A stretch of DNA of 64,000 bases from Rhynchopus euleeides. Lineage: Eukaryota; Euglenozoa; Diplonemea; Diplonemida; Diplonemidae. The notes under the pieces are model-generated. The model was not told the origin of the DNA, made no database searches, and worked only from the letters and a program-made list of their open reading frames with translations. The position numbers were made by a program, and so were the translations under genes. Positions 15,001-23,787 of this stretch are shown here, piece by piece. Within the stretch, counting starts at the first letter, position 1, and every line of letters begins with the position of its first letter. The stretch is from positions 1,612,001 to 1,676,000 of the forward strand of contig OY723314.1 of assembly GCA_963210315.1 (NCBI GenBank), given 5' to 3'.

Positions 15001-18000
15001 TGGGCCGAGCCCAGGAGTGGTGTCCAGACCCTGGGCCGACCCAGGCAGTGATGTCCAGACCCTGGGCCGAGCCCAGGAGTGGTGTCCAGACCCTGGGCCG
15101 AGCCCAGGAGTGGTGTCCAGACCCTGGGCCGAGCCCAGGAGTGATGTCCAGACCCTGGGCCGAGCCCGGGAGTGATGTCCAGACCCTGGGCCGAGCCTAG
15201 GAGTGATGTCCAGACCCTGGGCCGACCCAGGCAGTGATGTCCAGACCCTGGGCCGAGCCCAGGAGTGGTGTCCAGACCCTGGGCCGAGCCCAGGAGTGAT
15301 GTCCAGACCCTGGGCCGACCCAGGCAGTGATGTCCAGACCCTGGGCCGAGCCCAGGAGTGATGTCCAGACCCTGGGCCGAGCCCGGGAGTGATGTCCAGA
15401 CCCTGGGCCGAGCCTAGGAGTGATGTCCAGACCCTGGGCCGAGCCCAGGAGTGATGTCCAGACCCTGGGCCGAGCCCAGGAGTGGTGTCCAGACCCTGGG
15501 CCGACCCAGGCAGTGAAGTCCAGACCCTGGGCCGAGCCCAGGAGTGGTGTCCAGACCCTGGGCCGACCCAGGCAGTGATGTCCAGACCCTGGGCCGAGCC
15601 CAGGAGTGGTGTCCAGACCCTGGGCCGACCCAGGCAGTGATGTCCAGACCCTGGGCCGAGCCCAGGAGTGGTGTCCAGACCCTGGGCCGACCCCAGGAGT
15701 GGTGTCCAGACCCTGGGCCGACCCAGGCAGTGAAGTCCAGACCCTGGGCCGAGCCCAGGAGTGGTGTCCAGACCCTGGGCCGACCCAGGCAGTGATGTCC
15801 AGACCCTGGGCCGACCCCAGGAGTGGTGTCCAGACCCTGGGCCGAGCCCAGGAGTGATGTCCAGACCCTGGGCCGAGCCCAGGAGTGGTGTCCAGACCCT
15901 GGGCCGACCCAGGCAGTGATGTCCAGACCCTGGGCCGAGCCCAGGAGTGGTGTCCAGACCCTGGGCCGACCCAGGCAGTGATGTCCAGACCCTGGGCCGA
16001 GCCCGGGAGTGATGTCGAGACCCTGGGCCGAGCCTAGGAGTGATGTCCAGACCCTGGGCCGAGCCCGGGAGTGGTGTCCAGACCCTGGGCCGAGCCCAGG
16101 AGTGATGTCCAGACCCTGGGCCGAGCCCAGGAGTGGTGTCCAGACCCTGGGCCGACCCAGGCAGTGAAGTCCAGACCCTGGGCCGAGCCCAGGAGTGGTG
16201 TCCAGACCCTGGGCCGACCCAGGCAGTGATGTCCAGACCCTGGGCCGAGCCCAGGAGTGGTGTCCAGACCCTGGGCCGACCCAGGCAGTGATGTCCAGAC
16301 CCTGGGCCGACCCCAGGAGTGGTGTCCAGACCCTGGGCCGAGCCCAGGAGTGATGTCCAGACCCTGGGCCGAGCCCAGGAGTGGTGTCCAGACCCTGGGC
16401 CGACCCAGGCAGTGATGTCCAGACCCTGGGCCGAGCCCAGGAGTGGTGTCCAGACCCTGGGCCGAGCCCATGAGTGATGTCTAGACCCTGGGCCGAGCCC
16501 AGGAGTGGTGTCCAGACCCTGGGCCGAGCCCAGGAGTGGTGTCGAGACCCTGGGCCGAGCCCAGGAGTGATGTCCAGACCCTGGGCCGAGCCCGGGAGTG
16601 ATGTCCAGACCCTGGGCCGAGCCTAGGAGTGATGTCCAGACCCTGGGCCGAGCCCGGGAGTGGTGTCCAGACCCTGGGCCGAGCCCAGGAGTGGTGTCCA
16701 GACCCTGGGCCGAGCCTAGGAGTGATGTCCAGACCCTGGGCCGAGCCCGGGAGTGGTGTCCAGACCCTGGGCCGAGCCCAGGAGTGATGTCCAGACCCTG
16801 GGCCGAGCCCAGGAGTGGTGTCCAGACCCTGGGCCGACCCAGGCAGTGATGTCCAGACCCTGGGCCGAGCCCAGGAGTGGTGTCCAGACCCTGGGCCGAG
16901 CCCAGGAGTGATGTCCAGACCCTGGGCCGAGCCCGGGAGTGATGTCCAGACCCTGGGCCGAGCCTAGGAGTGATGTCCAGACCCTGGGCCGACCCAGGCA
17001 GTGATGTCCAGACCCTGGGCTGAGCCCAGGAGTGGTGTCCAGACCCTGGGCCGAGCCCAGGAGTGATGTCCAGACCCTGGGCCGACCCAGGCAGTGATGT
17101 CCAGACCCTGGGCCGAGCCCAGGAGTGGTGTCCAGACCCTGGGCCGAGCCCAGGAGTGATGTCCAGACCCTGGGCCGAGCCCGGGAGTGATGTCCAGACC
17201 CTGGGCCGAGCCTAGGAGTGATGTCCAGACCCTGGGCCGAGCCCGGGAGTGGTGTCCAGACCCTGGGCCGAGCCCAGGAGTGATGTCCAGACCCTGGGCC
17301 GAGCCCAGGAGTGGTGTCCAGACCCTGGGCCGACCCAGGCAGTGAAGTCCAGACCCTGGGCCGAGCCCAGGAGTGGTGTCCAGACCCTGGGCCGACCCAG
17401 GCAGTGATGTCCAGACCCTGGGCCGAGCCCAGGAGTGGTGTCCAGACCCTGGGCCGACCCCAGGAGTGGTGTCCAGACCCTGGGCCGACCCAGGCAGTGA
17501 AGTCCAGACCCTGGGCCGAGCCCAGGAGTGGTGTCCAGACCCTGGGCCGACCCAGGCAGTGATGTCCAGACCCTGGGCCGAGCCCAGGAGTGGTGTCCAG
17601 ACCCTGGGCCGACCCAGGCAGTGATGTCCAGACCCTGGGCCGACCCCAGGAGTGGTGTCCAGACCCTGGGCCGAGCCCAGGAGTGATGTCCAGACCCTGG
17701 GCCGAGCCCAGGAGTGGTGTCCAGACCCTGGGCCGACCCAGGCAGTGATGTCCAGACCCTGGGCCGAGCCCAGGAGTGGTGTCCAGACCCTGGGCCGACC
17801 CCAGGAGTGGTGTCCAGACCCTGGGCCGACCCAGGCAGTGAAGTCCAGACCCTGGGCCGAGCCCAGGAGTGGTGTCCAGACCCTGGGCCGACCCAGGCAG
17901 TGATGTCCAGACCCTGGGCCGAGCCCAGGAGTGGTGTCCAGACCCTGGGCCGACCCAGGCAGTGATGTCCAGACCCTGGGCCGACCCCAGGAGTGGTGTC

Positions 18001-18676
18001 CAGACCCTGGGCCGAGCCCAGGAGTGATGTCCAGACCCTGGGCCGAGCCCAGGAGTGGTGTCCAGACCCTGGGCCGACCCAGGCAGTGATGTCCAGACCC
18101 TGGGCCGAGCCCAGGAGTGGTGTCCAGACCCTGGGCCGAGCCCAGGAGTGATGTCCAGACCCTGGGCCGAGCCCGGGAGTGATGTCCAGACCCTGGGCCG
18201 AGCCTAGGAGTGATGTCCAGACCCTGGGCCGAGCCCGGGAGTGGTGTCCAGACCCTGGGCCGAGCCCAGGAGTGATGTCCAGACCCTGGGCCGAGCCCAG
18301 GAGTGGTGTCCAGACCCTGGGCCGACCCAGGCAGTGAAGTCCAGACCCTGGGCCGAGCCCAGGAGTGGTGTCCAGACCCTGGGCCGACCCAGGCAGTGAT
18401 GTCCAGACCCTGGGCCGAGCCCAGGAGTGGTGTCCAGACCCTGGGCCGACCCAGGCAGTGATGTCCAGACCCTGGGCCGACCCCAGGAGTGGTGTCCAGA
18501 CCCTGGGCCGAGCCCAGGAGTGATGTCCAGACCCTGGGCCGAGCCCAGGAGTGGTGTCCAGACCCTGGGCCGACCCAGGCAGTGATGTCCAGACCCTGGG
18601 CCGAGCCCAGGAGTGATGTCCAGACCCTGGGCCGAGCCCGGGAGTGGTGTCCAGACCCTGGGCCGACCCAGGCTGT
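1..18676. repeat. 31-bp minisatellite, 602 units plus a partial unit
   Basis: The unit begins ccgagcccaggagtgatgtc and ends cagaccctggg (positions 1-31 for the first). Unit starts stay in register from position 1 to 18663, and 18662 is exactly 602 x 31, so the array has no net insertion or deletion. Variation is by substitution at few sites: cccaggagtgatg, cccgggagtggtg, ccagggagtggtg, ccaggcagtgatg, and rarer gtcgagacc, cagacactg, cctgtgccg and gcctagg variants. The same variant strings recur at 1116 bp (for example 2803 and 3919) and 1209 bp (11328, 12537, 13746), showing block duplication. The array runs off the left edge, so its full size is unknown. No unit-independent gene is visible inside it. 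Long open frames are a by-product of the unit and are not annotated as genes. Confidence 0.97.
11328..14954. repeat. Higher-order repeat of 1209 bp, three copies
   Basis: Blocks beginning near 11328, 12537 and 13746 carry the same order of unit variants, including the rare variants with cagacactg, cctgtgccg and gtgaagtcc. The period is 39 x 31 bp. The third copy differs by isolated changes, for example cccagtagtg near 13526 and ccgagcccatgag near 14698. Boundaries are approximate because the block is defined by variant order rather than by unique sequence. Confidence 0.8.
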
Positions 18677-19000
18677 GGGTGGTGCATTTTGGTGCATTTT
18701 CCGTCGGTTTAGGTGGAAATTGTCGAAAGTTGTCGAAATTTGTCGACAGGTGACGAACGACGAGAATCCCCGAAAAACCGGTTTTTAATTCATTTTTGGG
18801 GGGGGGTCTTCGCTGACGAAGTTTTTGCCGAAGACCCCTGTCGTCGTCGTCAGAACACTGCCGTCTTCGGTGAAAACCCCCCTGAAACACCCGTTTTCCT
18901 AATTATGTGACGAACGACGAAGTTTGTCGAAGTTTGTCGACCAGCGAAGACCCCCTGAGAATTATAACACTTGAACAACCGCAGCTAGGTCATCGCCGAA
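18677..19000. other. Unique flank of the 31-bp array, no gene
   Basis: The array ends in the partial unit gacccaggctgtgggtggtg. The flank carries dispersed gtcgaaagttgtcgaaattt and gtcgacaggtgacgaacgac motifs. From about 18805 (gggggtcttcgctgacgaag) to about 18958 (gtcgaccagcgaagacccc) the ends are inverted copies of gggggtcttcgctg, so this could be a roughly 150-bp non-autonomous TIR element. A related gggggtcttcgctggtcg occurs at 25918. I see no coding region. Confidence 0.4.
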
Positions 19001-19138
19001 GGAGGCAGCTGATGAGTTTGCATCTGAGATGGGAAGAGGGCAGATGATTGACGCAGTGCTCTCTCTGCAGACTGCTCCACACCCCCCTCCCCTCCCTCAC
19101 GAGGCCCCCTCTCCCCCTTTGCAATGCACACCTGAGAC
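19001..19138 (+). repeat. Dispersed 138-bp repeat, copy 1
   Basis: This segment, from ggaggcagctg to cacctgagac, matches 47081-47218 at the same length with few substitutions. A partial third copy lies at 46595-46648 (gacgcagtgctctctctgca onward). Each contains ctctctgcag followed by actgctccac, which looks like an intron acceptor. The copies at 47 kb and 46.6 kb are next to WD40 genes, so this may be old gene-flank or exon material. No protein is recognisable. Confidence 0.7.
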
Positions 19139-19501
19139 CAGTGTTGATTCATAGAACTCCGGCACGTCCCGGATTCCATCGATTCGGAGGATAGCCTTCT
19201 CTTCGGACACACGTTCCCGCTCCAGGTGGGCGACAATGAGCTTGATGTAGATCTCCAACGATTCCTTGCAACACCAGGCATTGTCCTCACGAACGAACTC
19301 GGTGACGTTACAGCCGCTCAGCTGCTTCCCATTCAATATAGATATTGCGCCAGTCTTTCCCTTTGCATTAAGCTGCGCTTGAATCAGAGCCCCTGCCATG
19401 TTGATTGCAAATACAGCGGTAAACCCACGCTTGCCGTTGTTGCCAGGCATCCTCGCGGTATCCGTCTCCGGGAGGCGCCAGGCAGTCTTCGATTGAGGCA
19501 C
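19139..19501 (-). pseudogene. Possible pogo/Tigger-type DDE transposase fragment
   Basis: A minus-strand frame of about 120 codons contains KRGFTAVFAINMAGALIQAQ, then a region resembling an aromatic-rich helix (DNAWCCKESLEIYIKLIVAH), then AILRIDG. The order (strand with TAVFAI, G-rich turn, W-containing helix, hydrophobic run ending in D-G) resembles the second half of DDE_1 superfamily transposases, where the LxxDG aspartate is the second catalytic residue. The first aspartate region and the third acidic residue are absent. The frame is cut at its 5' side by the retroelement inserted at 19502/19503. The assignment rests on pattern resemblance only. Confidence 0.35.
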
Positions 19502-19502
19502 G

Positions 19503-19689
19503 AAAGCGCCCTATCACTTCACAGCTACAACCGCTCTGATGAATTTCCTTTTGTTTGTTGCGTTGACGCTTCTACACACAAAACCCTGAACTGATCACAC
19601 CCTGAGCCTGATGAAGGGTGGGGTTAGTGTATAGAGCACGTTTGGTTGCAGCTGTGGTGGGGCGCTTTCCGCTCACACGAGTGTGCTTA
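19503..19689 (-). repeat. A2-B2 end of the retroelement, 187 bp
   Basis: From aaagcgccctatcacttcac to acgagtgtgctta. The same 187-bp structure stands alone at 27061-27247 and 48789-48975. It contains the inverted pair AAAGCGCC / GGCGCTTT with an inner CACAGC / GCTGTG, and a terminal cacacgagtgtg palindrome. Confidence 0.9.
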
Positions 19690-19690
19690 A

Positions 19691-19764
19691 AAAGCGCCCT
19701 ATCACTTCACAGCTACAACCGCTCTGATGAATTTCCTTTTGTTTGTTGCGTTGACGCTTCTACA
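19691..19764 (-). repeat. B1 repeat of the retroelement
   Basis: A second copy of the first 74 bp of the end module (aaagcgccct to gcttctacac). It directly abuts the A2-B2 unit on one side and the 3' end of the RT frame on the other. It ends with gcgttgacgcttctacac, the 18 bp that A1 also carries at 23788-23805. That shared core is the expected crossover region for joining ends in a circular intermediate. Confidence 0.85.
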
Positions 19765-19802
19765 CCAGGACCCTCATCCGGAGGGACGTGTCCGTCTCGT
19801 TC

Positions 19803-21641
19803 TCAACGAGGCGGGCGCGCTGGTAAAAGTGTAGGTGGCATCGACACTGGTGGCAACTCCACGGGGTGTGTGGCCTGCGTCCCTCGCGTGTACGCGTCTG
19901 CGCGTTGGTCGTGGGTCGCAACCCAGTGTGGAATAAGTCGTATCTGCTGGCGGCGCGCTGTTGTGTATATCTCCTGCAGCAGGAGGTTGCCTCGGTAGTT
20001 GGCGCAGTGGCCCTTCCGGAGCGCGAACACCAGGCCGAGGTTGTCTATGTGGCAGGTTACGCTTGCCTCCCTCACACGCTGCATCATGCGCACCCCCTGC
20101 CACACTGCATACGCTTCCTTCAGGAAGATGTTCGTGTCCGCGTCGCTCCCTTCGAACGCCCCTTGGGACACTGACTCCCCTCCCGGCAGCACGAGCACCG
20201 CCGCCCACGCCGTGGATGACGCGTCTGTCCAGAGCTCAATGGTCGGTGGCGGGTTCTGCGGCGTATACCACTCGTTGTCCTCGATGAGGCGTGCCCGCGC
20301 CACTGTCTCCGCCTGCACCGACGGAGGTACTGCGACCCTGGAGTCCCATCGGGCGTTGTTTGAGTGCGTCTGCTTCGCGATGCGCCGCACGAAGGACAAC
20401 ACGGCTGGCATGTAACACATCGGTGTCCGCATCACATACGACTGCCAGACGAAAGACCCGAATACTCTGAACGCCCTGCGTGGTGTCGTGTGGCCGTTGA
20501 CGACTTCCTTGTACTCTTCCCGTCCGAGGACTTTTTGCACCCAGGCTGTGTCCATGTGGAAACGGTGTCGCGTCAGGTCGAAGTGGATCCCGAACACTGT
20601 GAAGTCCTGCAGCGGCACGCCGTGTTGTGTGTCGTCGAAGTTCAGGGCGGCCCCCACCTTCTCGCAGCGGCTGATGAAGTCGGCGTACCTCGCCTGTGCC
20701 TCTGGTAGGGAGTCTCCGACAGCGATGAAGTTGTCAATCCAGACTATTCCGTGCTCTGGCGGGAGCAGCACGCGTGCGCTGCGGTTCGCGATTGCCGGGG
20801 AATGTGACCACCCCATGCACATGACAGTCAGGAAGGTCTTCACGAATGTCTTTCTCTCCCCGCCTAGGCGCACTTCGAAATAGCGTTGGATCTCCTTGTG
20901 TACGGGGAACTGGTAGAACCAGCTGCGTGCATCTGCCATCACCACCCAGCTCGCCGCGGCCACTCGCTGTGTCACCTCCGTGATGTCCTGCAAACGCATG
21001 TCCGGTGGGCGTGTCATCAGTGCATTTAGCCGCCTTGCGTCGACGATGAAACGTTGGCCCCCAGACTTCTTGGACACGGTGAACGCTGGCAGCGTGAGGT
21101 ACGGGTGTGCATCCGCCTCCGTCAGGACGCCATACTCAACCAAGGTGTCCAGGTGGTGCAACATGTGGCGTGATACCTTCCTCCCCGTTTTACGTAGTTC
21201 TTGGCGGGCCTCGGGAAGCAGTGCGTCAGCGAAAGCGGCTGGCTTGGTGATGAGGTCCAAGACCCCCGTCAGTTCACCCTCGCTGTCCAACCGTCGCAGT
21301 TCCTTGAGATTGAGGCGCGAGGTGCAGATCTCCGCGATGTAGTCCTCTTCCTCCGACAGCTCCGTCTTCGCGTTGGCTGGCCGTATCACCTTCCCCCCCG
21401 TGCACACACCCAAGTCCTCCCCGTAGAGGTCCTCGACACCCGGACCGTACGACTCTGCGCTATCCACCTCGCTCCACGCTTCCTCATCACTGGGTGGTGG
21501 GTCGGACGCGGCTTCGTCGGATGTGGCATCTTCGTAGTAGTGGCGCGCTGCGAACAGCCTCGTGGTCCCCGGGAAGTGGGTTGCTGTCAGGGGTTTTGGC
21601 TGTGTGCGCGTCGTCCCCCCTTGCTGTCGTTTTTTCTTCTT
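19803..21641 (-). CDS. Reverse transcriptase / RNase H of the retroelement
   Basis: The RT palm is recognisable: VSKKSGGQRFIVDARRLNAL (motif 1/2 region), VVMADARSWFYQFPV (motif A aspartate), MGWSHSPAIA (motif B region) and VWIDNFIAVGD (motif C). RNase H follows with IELWTDASSTAWA, FLKEAYAVWQGV, CHIDNLGLVFAL and RADAYTRG, giving the expected D-E-D-D set. An acidic linker with DEEAWSEVDSAESYG precedes the RT. Motif C is WIDN rather than the usual [YF]xDD. The frame is -1 relative to gag and recombinase and stays open back to 22664 across the whole recombinase gene. Its first ATG is at 21164, inside the RT domain, so it probably needs recoding. The stop is TGA at 19803-19805. Confidence 0.85.
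   Translation of the reverse strand, partial: KKKKRQQGGTTRTQPKPLTATHFPGTTRLFAARHYYEDATSDEAASDPPPSDEEAWSEVDSAESYGPGVEDLYGEDLGVCTGGKVIRPANAKTELSEEEDYIAEICTSRLNLKELRRLDSEGELTGVLDLITKPAAFADALLPEARQELRKTGRKVSRHMLHHLDTLVEYGVLTEADAHPYLTLPAFTVSKKSGGQRFIVDARRLNALMTRPPDMRLQDITEVTQRVAAASWVVMADARSWFYQFPVHKEIQRYFEVRLGGERKTFVKTFLTVMCMGWSHSPAIANRSARVLLPPEHGIVWIDNFIAVGDSLPEAQARYADFISRCEKVGAALNFDDTQHGVPLQDFTVFGIHFDLTRHRFHMDTAWVQKVLGREEYKEVVNGHTTPRRAFRVFGSFVWQSYVMRTPMCYMPAVLSFVRRIAKQTHSNNARWDSRVAVPPSVQAETVARARLIEDNEWYTPQNPPPTIELWTDASSTAWAAVLVLPGGESVSQGAFEGSDADTNIFLKEAYAVWQGVRMMQRVREASVTCHIDNLGLVFALRKGHCANYRGNLLLQEIYTTARRQQIRLIPHWVATHDQRADAYTRGTQATHPVELPPVSMPPTLLPARPPR
21629..21635 (-). promoter_or_regulatory. 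Candidate -1 frameshift heptamer A AAA AAC
   Basis: On the element strand the recombinase TGA (21643-21641) is followed by aga aga aaa aac. The heptamer A AAA AAC is correctly phased in the recombinase frame, and a -1 slip enters the RT frame (aaa aaa cga). It lies six bases after the TGA, so it works only on ribosomes that have passed that stop. The role is inference. Confidence 0.35.
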
Positions 21642-22660
21642 CACCACTCGATCTTCGCCGACACCTGTGCTGTCTCGCGCGCGTGTGCGTTTTCCGCCGC
21701 TGATACGTAACGCATCACACCGTCGACCGTCGCGTGTCTCGAGAGGAGGCGCACCTCCTCCAGTGGAACGTTCTTTCGCGCAAGCTGTGTGAGTGCCCCC
21801 CTCCGCAGAGAGTGTGCCGTGAGCCCCCTCCGTGCCCGCTTGACGGCTTTTACCACGGTCCGGTAGGTGACGTCCGCCGGGAACAGTCTCGTCTCTCCTG
21901 CTCTGCGCGCCCTGCGGAGGCGGTGTCGGAGGATACGGTGTAGGTCCTTCGGCAGGGAGATCCCTGTGATGTGACCCATGTGGAAGGGGTCCGCCTTCGA
22001 CTGGGTCCAGCGCACGTATATCGGCTCGCTGCGCTTTTCCGCTGTGACGTCCTTCACATACAAGCGCAGTGCGTCCGAGGCCCTTGCCGCACCCCCCCAC
22101 ATGATGCCGAGCAGCAGTTTCACGAGGGGACGTGGCTCCTTCGCTAGCGCCTCCCGGATGTTGTGGGCTGTTGCTGGTTCTGCTTGCTTCAGTGGTCGTA
22201 GTGCTCCTCCCCGTTTCAGCGCCCGCCTGTAGTCCGCCACAATTTGTTTTCCGTCGAGGGGGAACGCTGCGAAGCGTCTGAGTGCTGCTGCAAGGTTGTT
22301 GAGGTACTGGAGGGCGGACTGCACTGATAGCCCGTCCTTCCGTTGCTTCGTGACCCACAGCACCGCCCCTTCGTCGTGTGGCAGTGTTCGCCTCTCCGCT
22401 TTCATCCACCCTTCCCGGAACTGCGAGTACCTGTCGTATGTGCGGCGGAGGGCCCCCCAGTATGTGGGTGCGAGGGCTTGGGCCAGGGTGTGTTGCAGTT
22501 CCTGGCGAATGGTGGTTGCTTCCTCCGGGGTCACGCTCGTCTCGGTCTTGCGGGGGCGTCCTCTTGTTGACGGGGGGGCAGATGGTACTGCCTTCACATA
22601 CACTACCGCGGCGGGGGGGAGGGTCGTGGCCCGCGGGCGTCCCCTGCTGGTGTCGGGGAG
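21641..22660 (-). CDS. Tyrosine recombinase of the retroelement
   Basis: This frame has the complete R-H-R-H-Y set of tyrosine recombinases. Counting from the GTG at 22603, these are R174 in GGAARASDALRL, H264 and R267 in LTAHSLRRGALT, H290 in LLSRHATVDG and Y299 in VMRYVS. The N-terminal half is helical and basic, as expected for the core-binding domain, with an AT-hook-like RGRPRK near residue 14. The enzyme would integrate the cDNA circle by strand exchange at the core shared by A1 and B1. No ATG exists between the gag stop (22661-22663) and the domain. The frame is the same as gag and has no other stop between them, so expression by readthrough of the gag TGA is likely. The end at 21641 is TGA. 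Confidence 0.88.
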   Translation of the reverse strand, partial: LPDTSRGRPRATTLPPAAVVYVKAVPSAPPSTRGRPRKTETSVTPEEATTIRQELQHTLAQALAPTYWGALRRTYDRYSQFREGWMKAERRTLPHDEGAVLWVTKQRKDGLSVQSALQYLNNLAAALRRFAAFPLDGKQIVADYRRALKRGGALRPLKQAEPATAHNIREALAKEPRPLVKLLLGIMWGGAARASDALRLYVKDVTAEKRSEPIYVRWTQSKADPFHMGHITGISLPKDLHRILRHRLRRARRAGETRLFPADVTYRTVVKAVKRARRGLTAHSLRRGALTQLARKNVPLEEVRLLSRHATVDGVMRYVSAAENAHARETAQVSAKIEW

Positions 22661-23731
22661 TCACTGTCGCTTGCCTTTCCCCCCCCGTCCTTTGTGATGG
22701 CCCTTTCCCGAGTAGGGCGCGGGGCGGTCCTGCGTGTTACGCTCCTGCAGGAACCGCTCCTGAAACGCGGCCCGCCTCTCCTGTGTGTCGTCCTGCGTGG
22801 CCCGCCCCTCCCGGAGTAGGCGCCCGTGTGTCACCGCATCGTACTTCGCTGGGTCCATAATCTTCGCCTTTGCCAGGTAGAGGCGGGCGCCCGCGCGCCC
22901 CTTCAGGAGAAAGTGCGAGTTCATAACGACGATTGTCTTGTGGAGGGCCTCGGTAAAGCGATCCGGATCATCGTCGTCGCGGATCAGTCCCATTGTCTGA
23001 AACAGAGCGTCGAAGGCCTGGATGAGCTGGTGTTGCCAGTCTGGTGAGCTCGGGGCATCGCTGAGCTCCGCCTGTCGGAAAACCCGGGATACCTCAGCTT
23101 TCACCAACCTGCGTCCGGGGACAGTGGCGATCGACGATCCCCAGGTCGACACGATGTGGGCGGAGAAATCGGCGGGCAGCTCGGCCTCCGTCCGCTGCAG
23201 CGCCTTCTGCAGAGTGGCGATCTGCTTCGCCTGCGTCTCCACGGTCTTCTTCAGCTCCTTCTGTTCCTTCTCCAGCCGGCCTGTCAATTTCAGCAGGTAC
23301 TCCAGCGAGTTCGCCACGCGGAGATCGGTGTTCGAGTCGGCGGGGTGGTGTGCGTCCCTGTGCTGGAGGCCCGTGCCACTCTGGCTGTCCGCCTCGCTGT
23401 ACTCCCCGTCCTCGCCTAGCTCGCCCGTCGCTGCTGCCAGGTCCGCCGCGGTCTCCTCGTCGACTGCCTGCCGGACCCATGCGCACTCGGGGCACACCCA
23501 GCCCCTGTCCCCTGCGCCCTCGAGCCATTCGGGGACGACGTGCGCCGGGATGTGCTCTCTCAAGCACGTCCTGACCGTGGTCCCACCGCAGTCGTGGCAG
23601 CTGAATGCGGTCCTGGCTGTGTGTGTAGTATTGCACGTTTCGAATATGCACTCGGGGCGACGCTCTGCTGGCTCGTTGTCGGGGTGGGCGGGGTCGGGAA
23701 CCTTCAGGGTGTCCCAATCCAGAGTGGCCAT
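22661..23731 (-). CDS. Gag-like protein of the YR retroelement
   Basis: A 356-residue protein starting MATLDWDTLK. An upstream in-frame methionine lies inside the repeat end, so the start at 23731 is preferred. Near the N-terminus it has a cysteine/histidine-rich region (CIFETCNTTHTARTAFSCHDC and, further on, REHIPAHV and VCPEC) that looks zinc-binding. A predicted coiled coil with regular leucines follows (LEYLLKLTGRLEKEQKELKK onward). The C-terminus is basic and Gly/Arg/Lys-rich (SGKGHHKGRGGKGKRQ), suited to nucleic-acid binding. It is the first gene of the element. The frame ends in TGA followed by C and is continuous with the recombinase frame downstream. No database homology can be claimed; the role is inferred from position and composition. 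Confidence 0.7.
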   Translation of the reverse strand: MATLDWDTLKVPDPAHPDNEPAERRPECIFETCNTTHTARTAFSCHDCGGTTVRTCLREHIPAHVVPEWLEGAGDRGWVCPECAWVRQAVDEETAADLAAATGELGEDGEYSEADSQSGTGLQHRDAHHPADSNTDLRVANSLEYLLKLTGRLEKEQKELKKTVETQAKQIATLQKALQRTEAELPADFSAHIVSTWGSSIATVPGRRLVKAEVSRVFRQAELSDAPSSPDWQHQLIQAFDALFQTMGLIRDDDDPDRFTEALHKTIVVMNSHFLLKGRAGARLYLAKAKIMDPAKYDAVTHGRLLREGRATQDDTQERRAAFQERFLQERNTQDRPAPYSGKGHHKGRGGKGKRQ

Positions 23732-23787
23732 CTTCTCTGTTACGCAGCTCGGCGTAGTTACTGTTCCTCTCCTATTCACGCAGCTCG

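Noticed and set aside
1-18676. CRISPR array
   Set aside because: Units abut with no unique spacers and the host is eukaryotic.
16964-18890. Frames joining array sequence to the 18.7-18.9 kb flank
   Set aside because: The non-repeat part is short, unlike any family, and continues straight into the satellite. It looks like chance extension.
21641-22661. TGA reassigned as a sense codon, fusing gag and recombinase
   Set aside because: The RT frame, WD40 copy 1 and both VDAC genes all end naturally at TGA where family homology ends, so TGA is a stop here.
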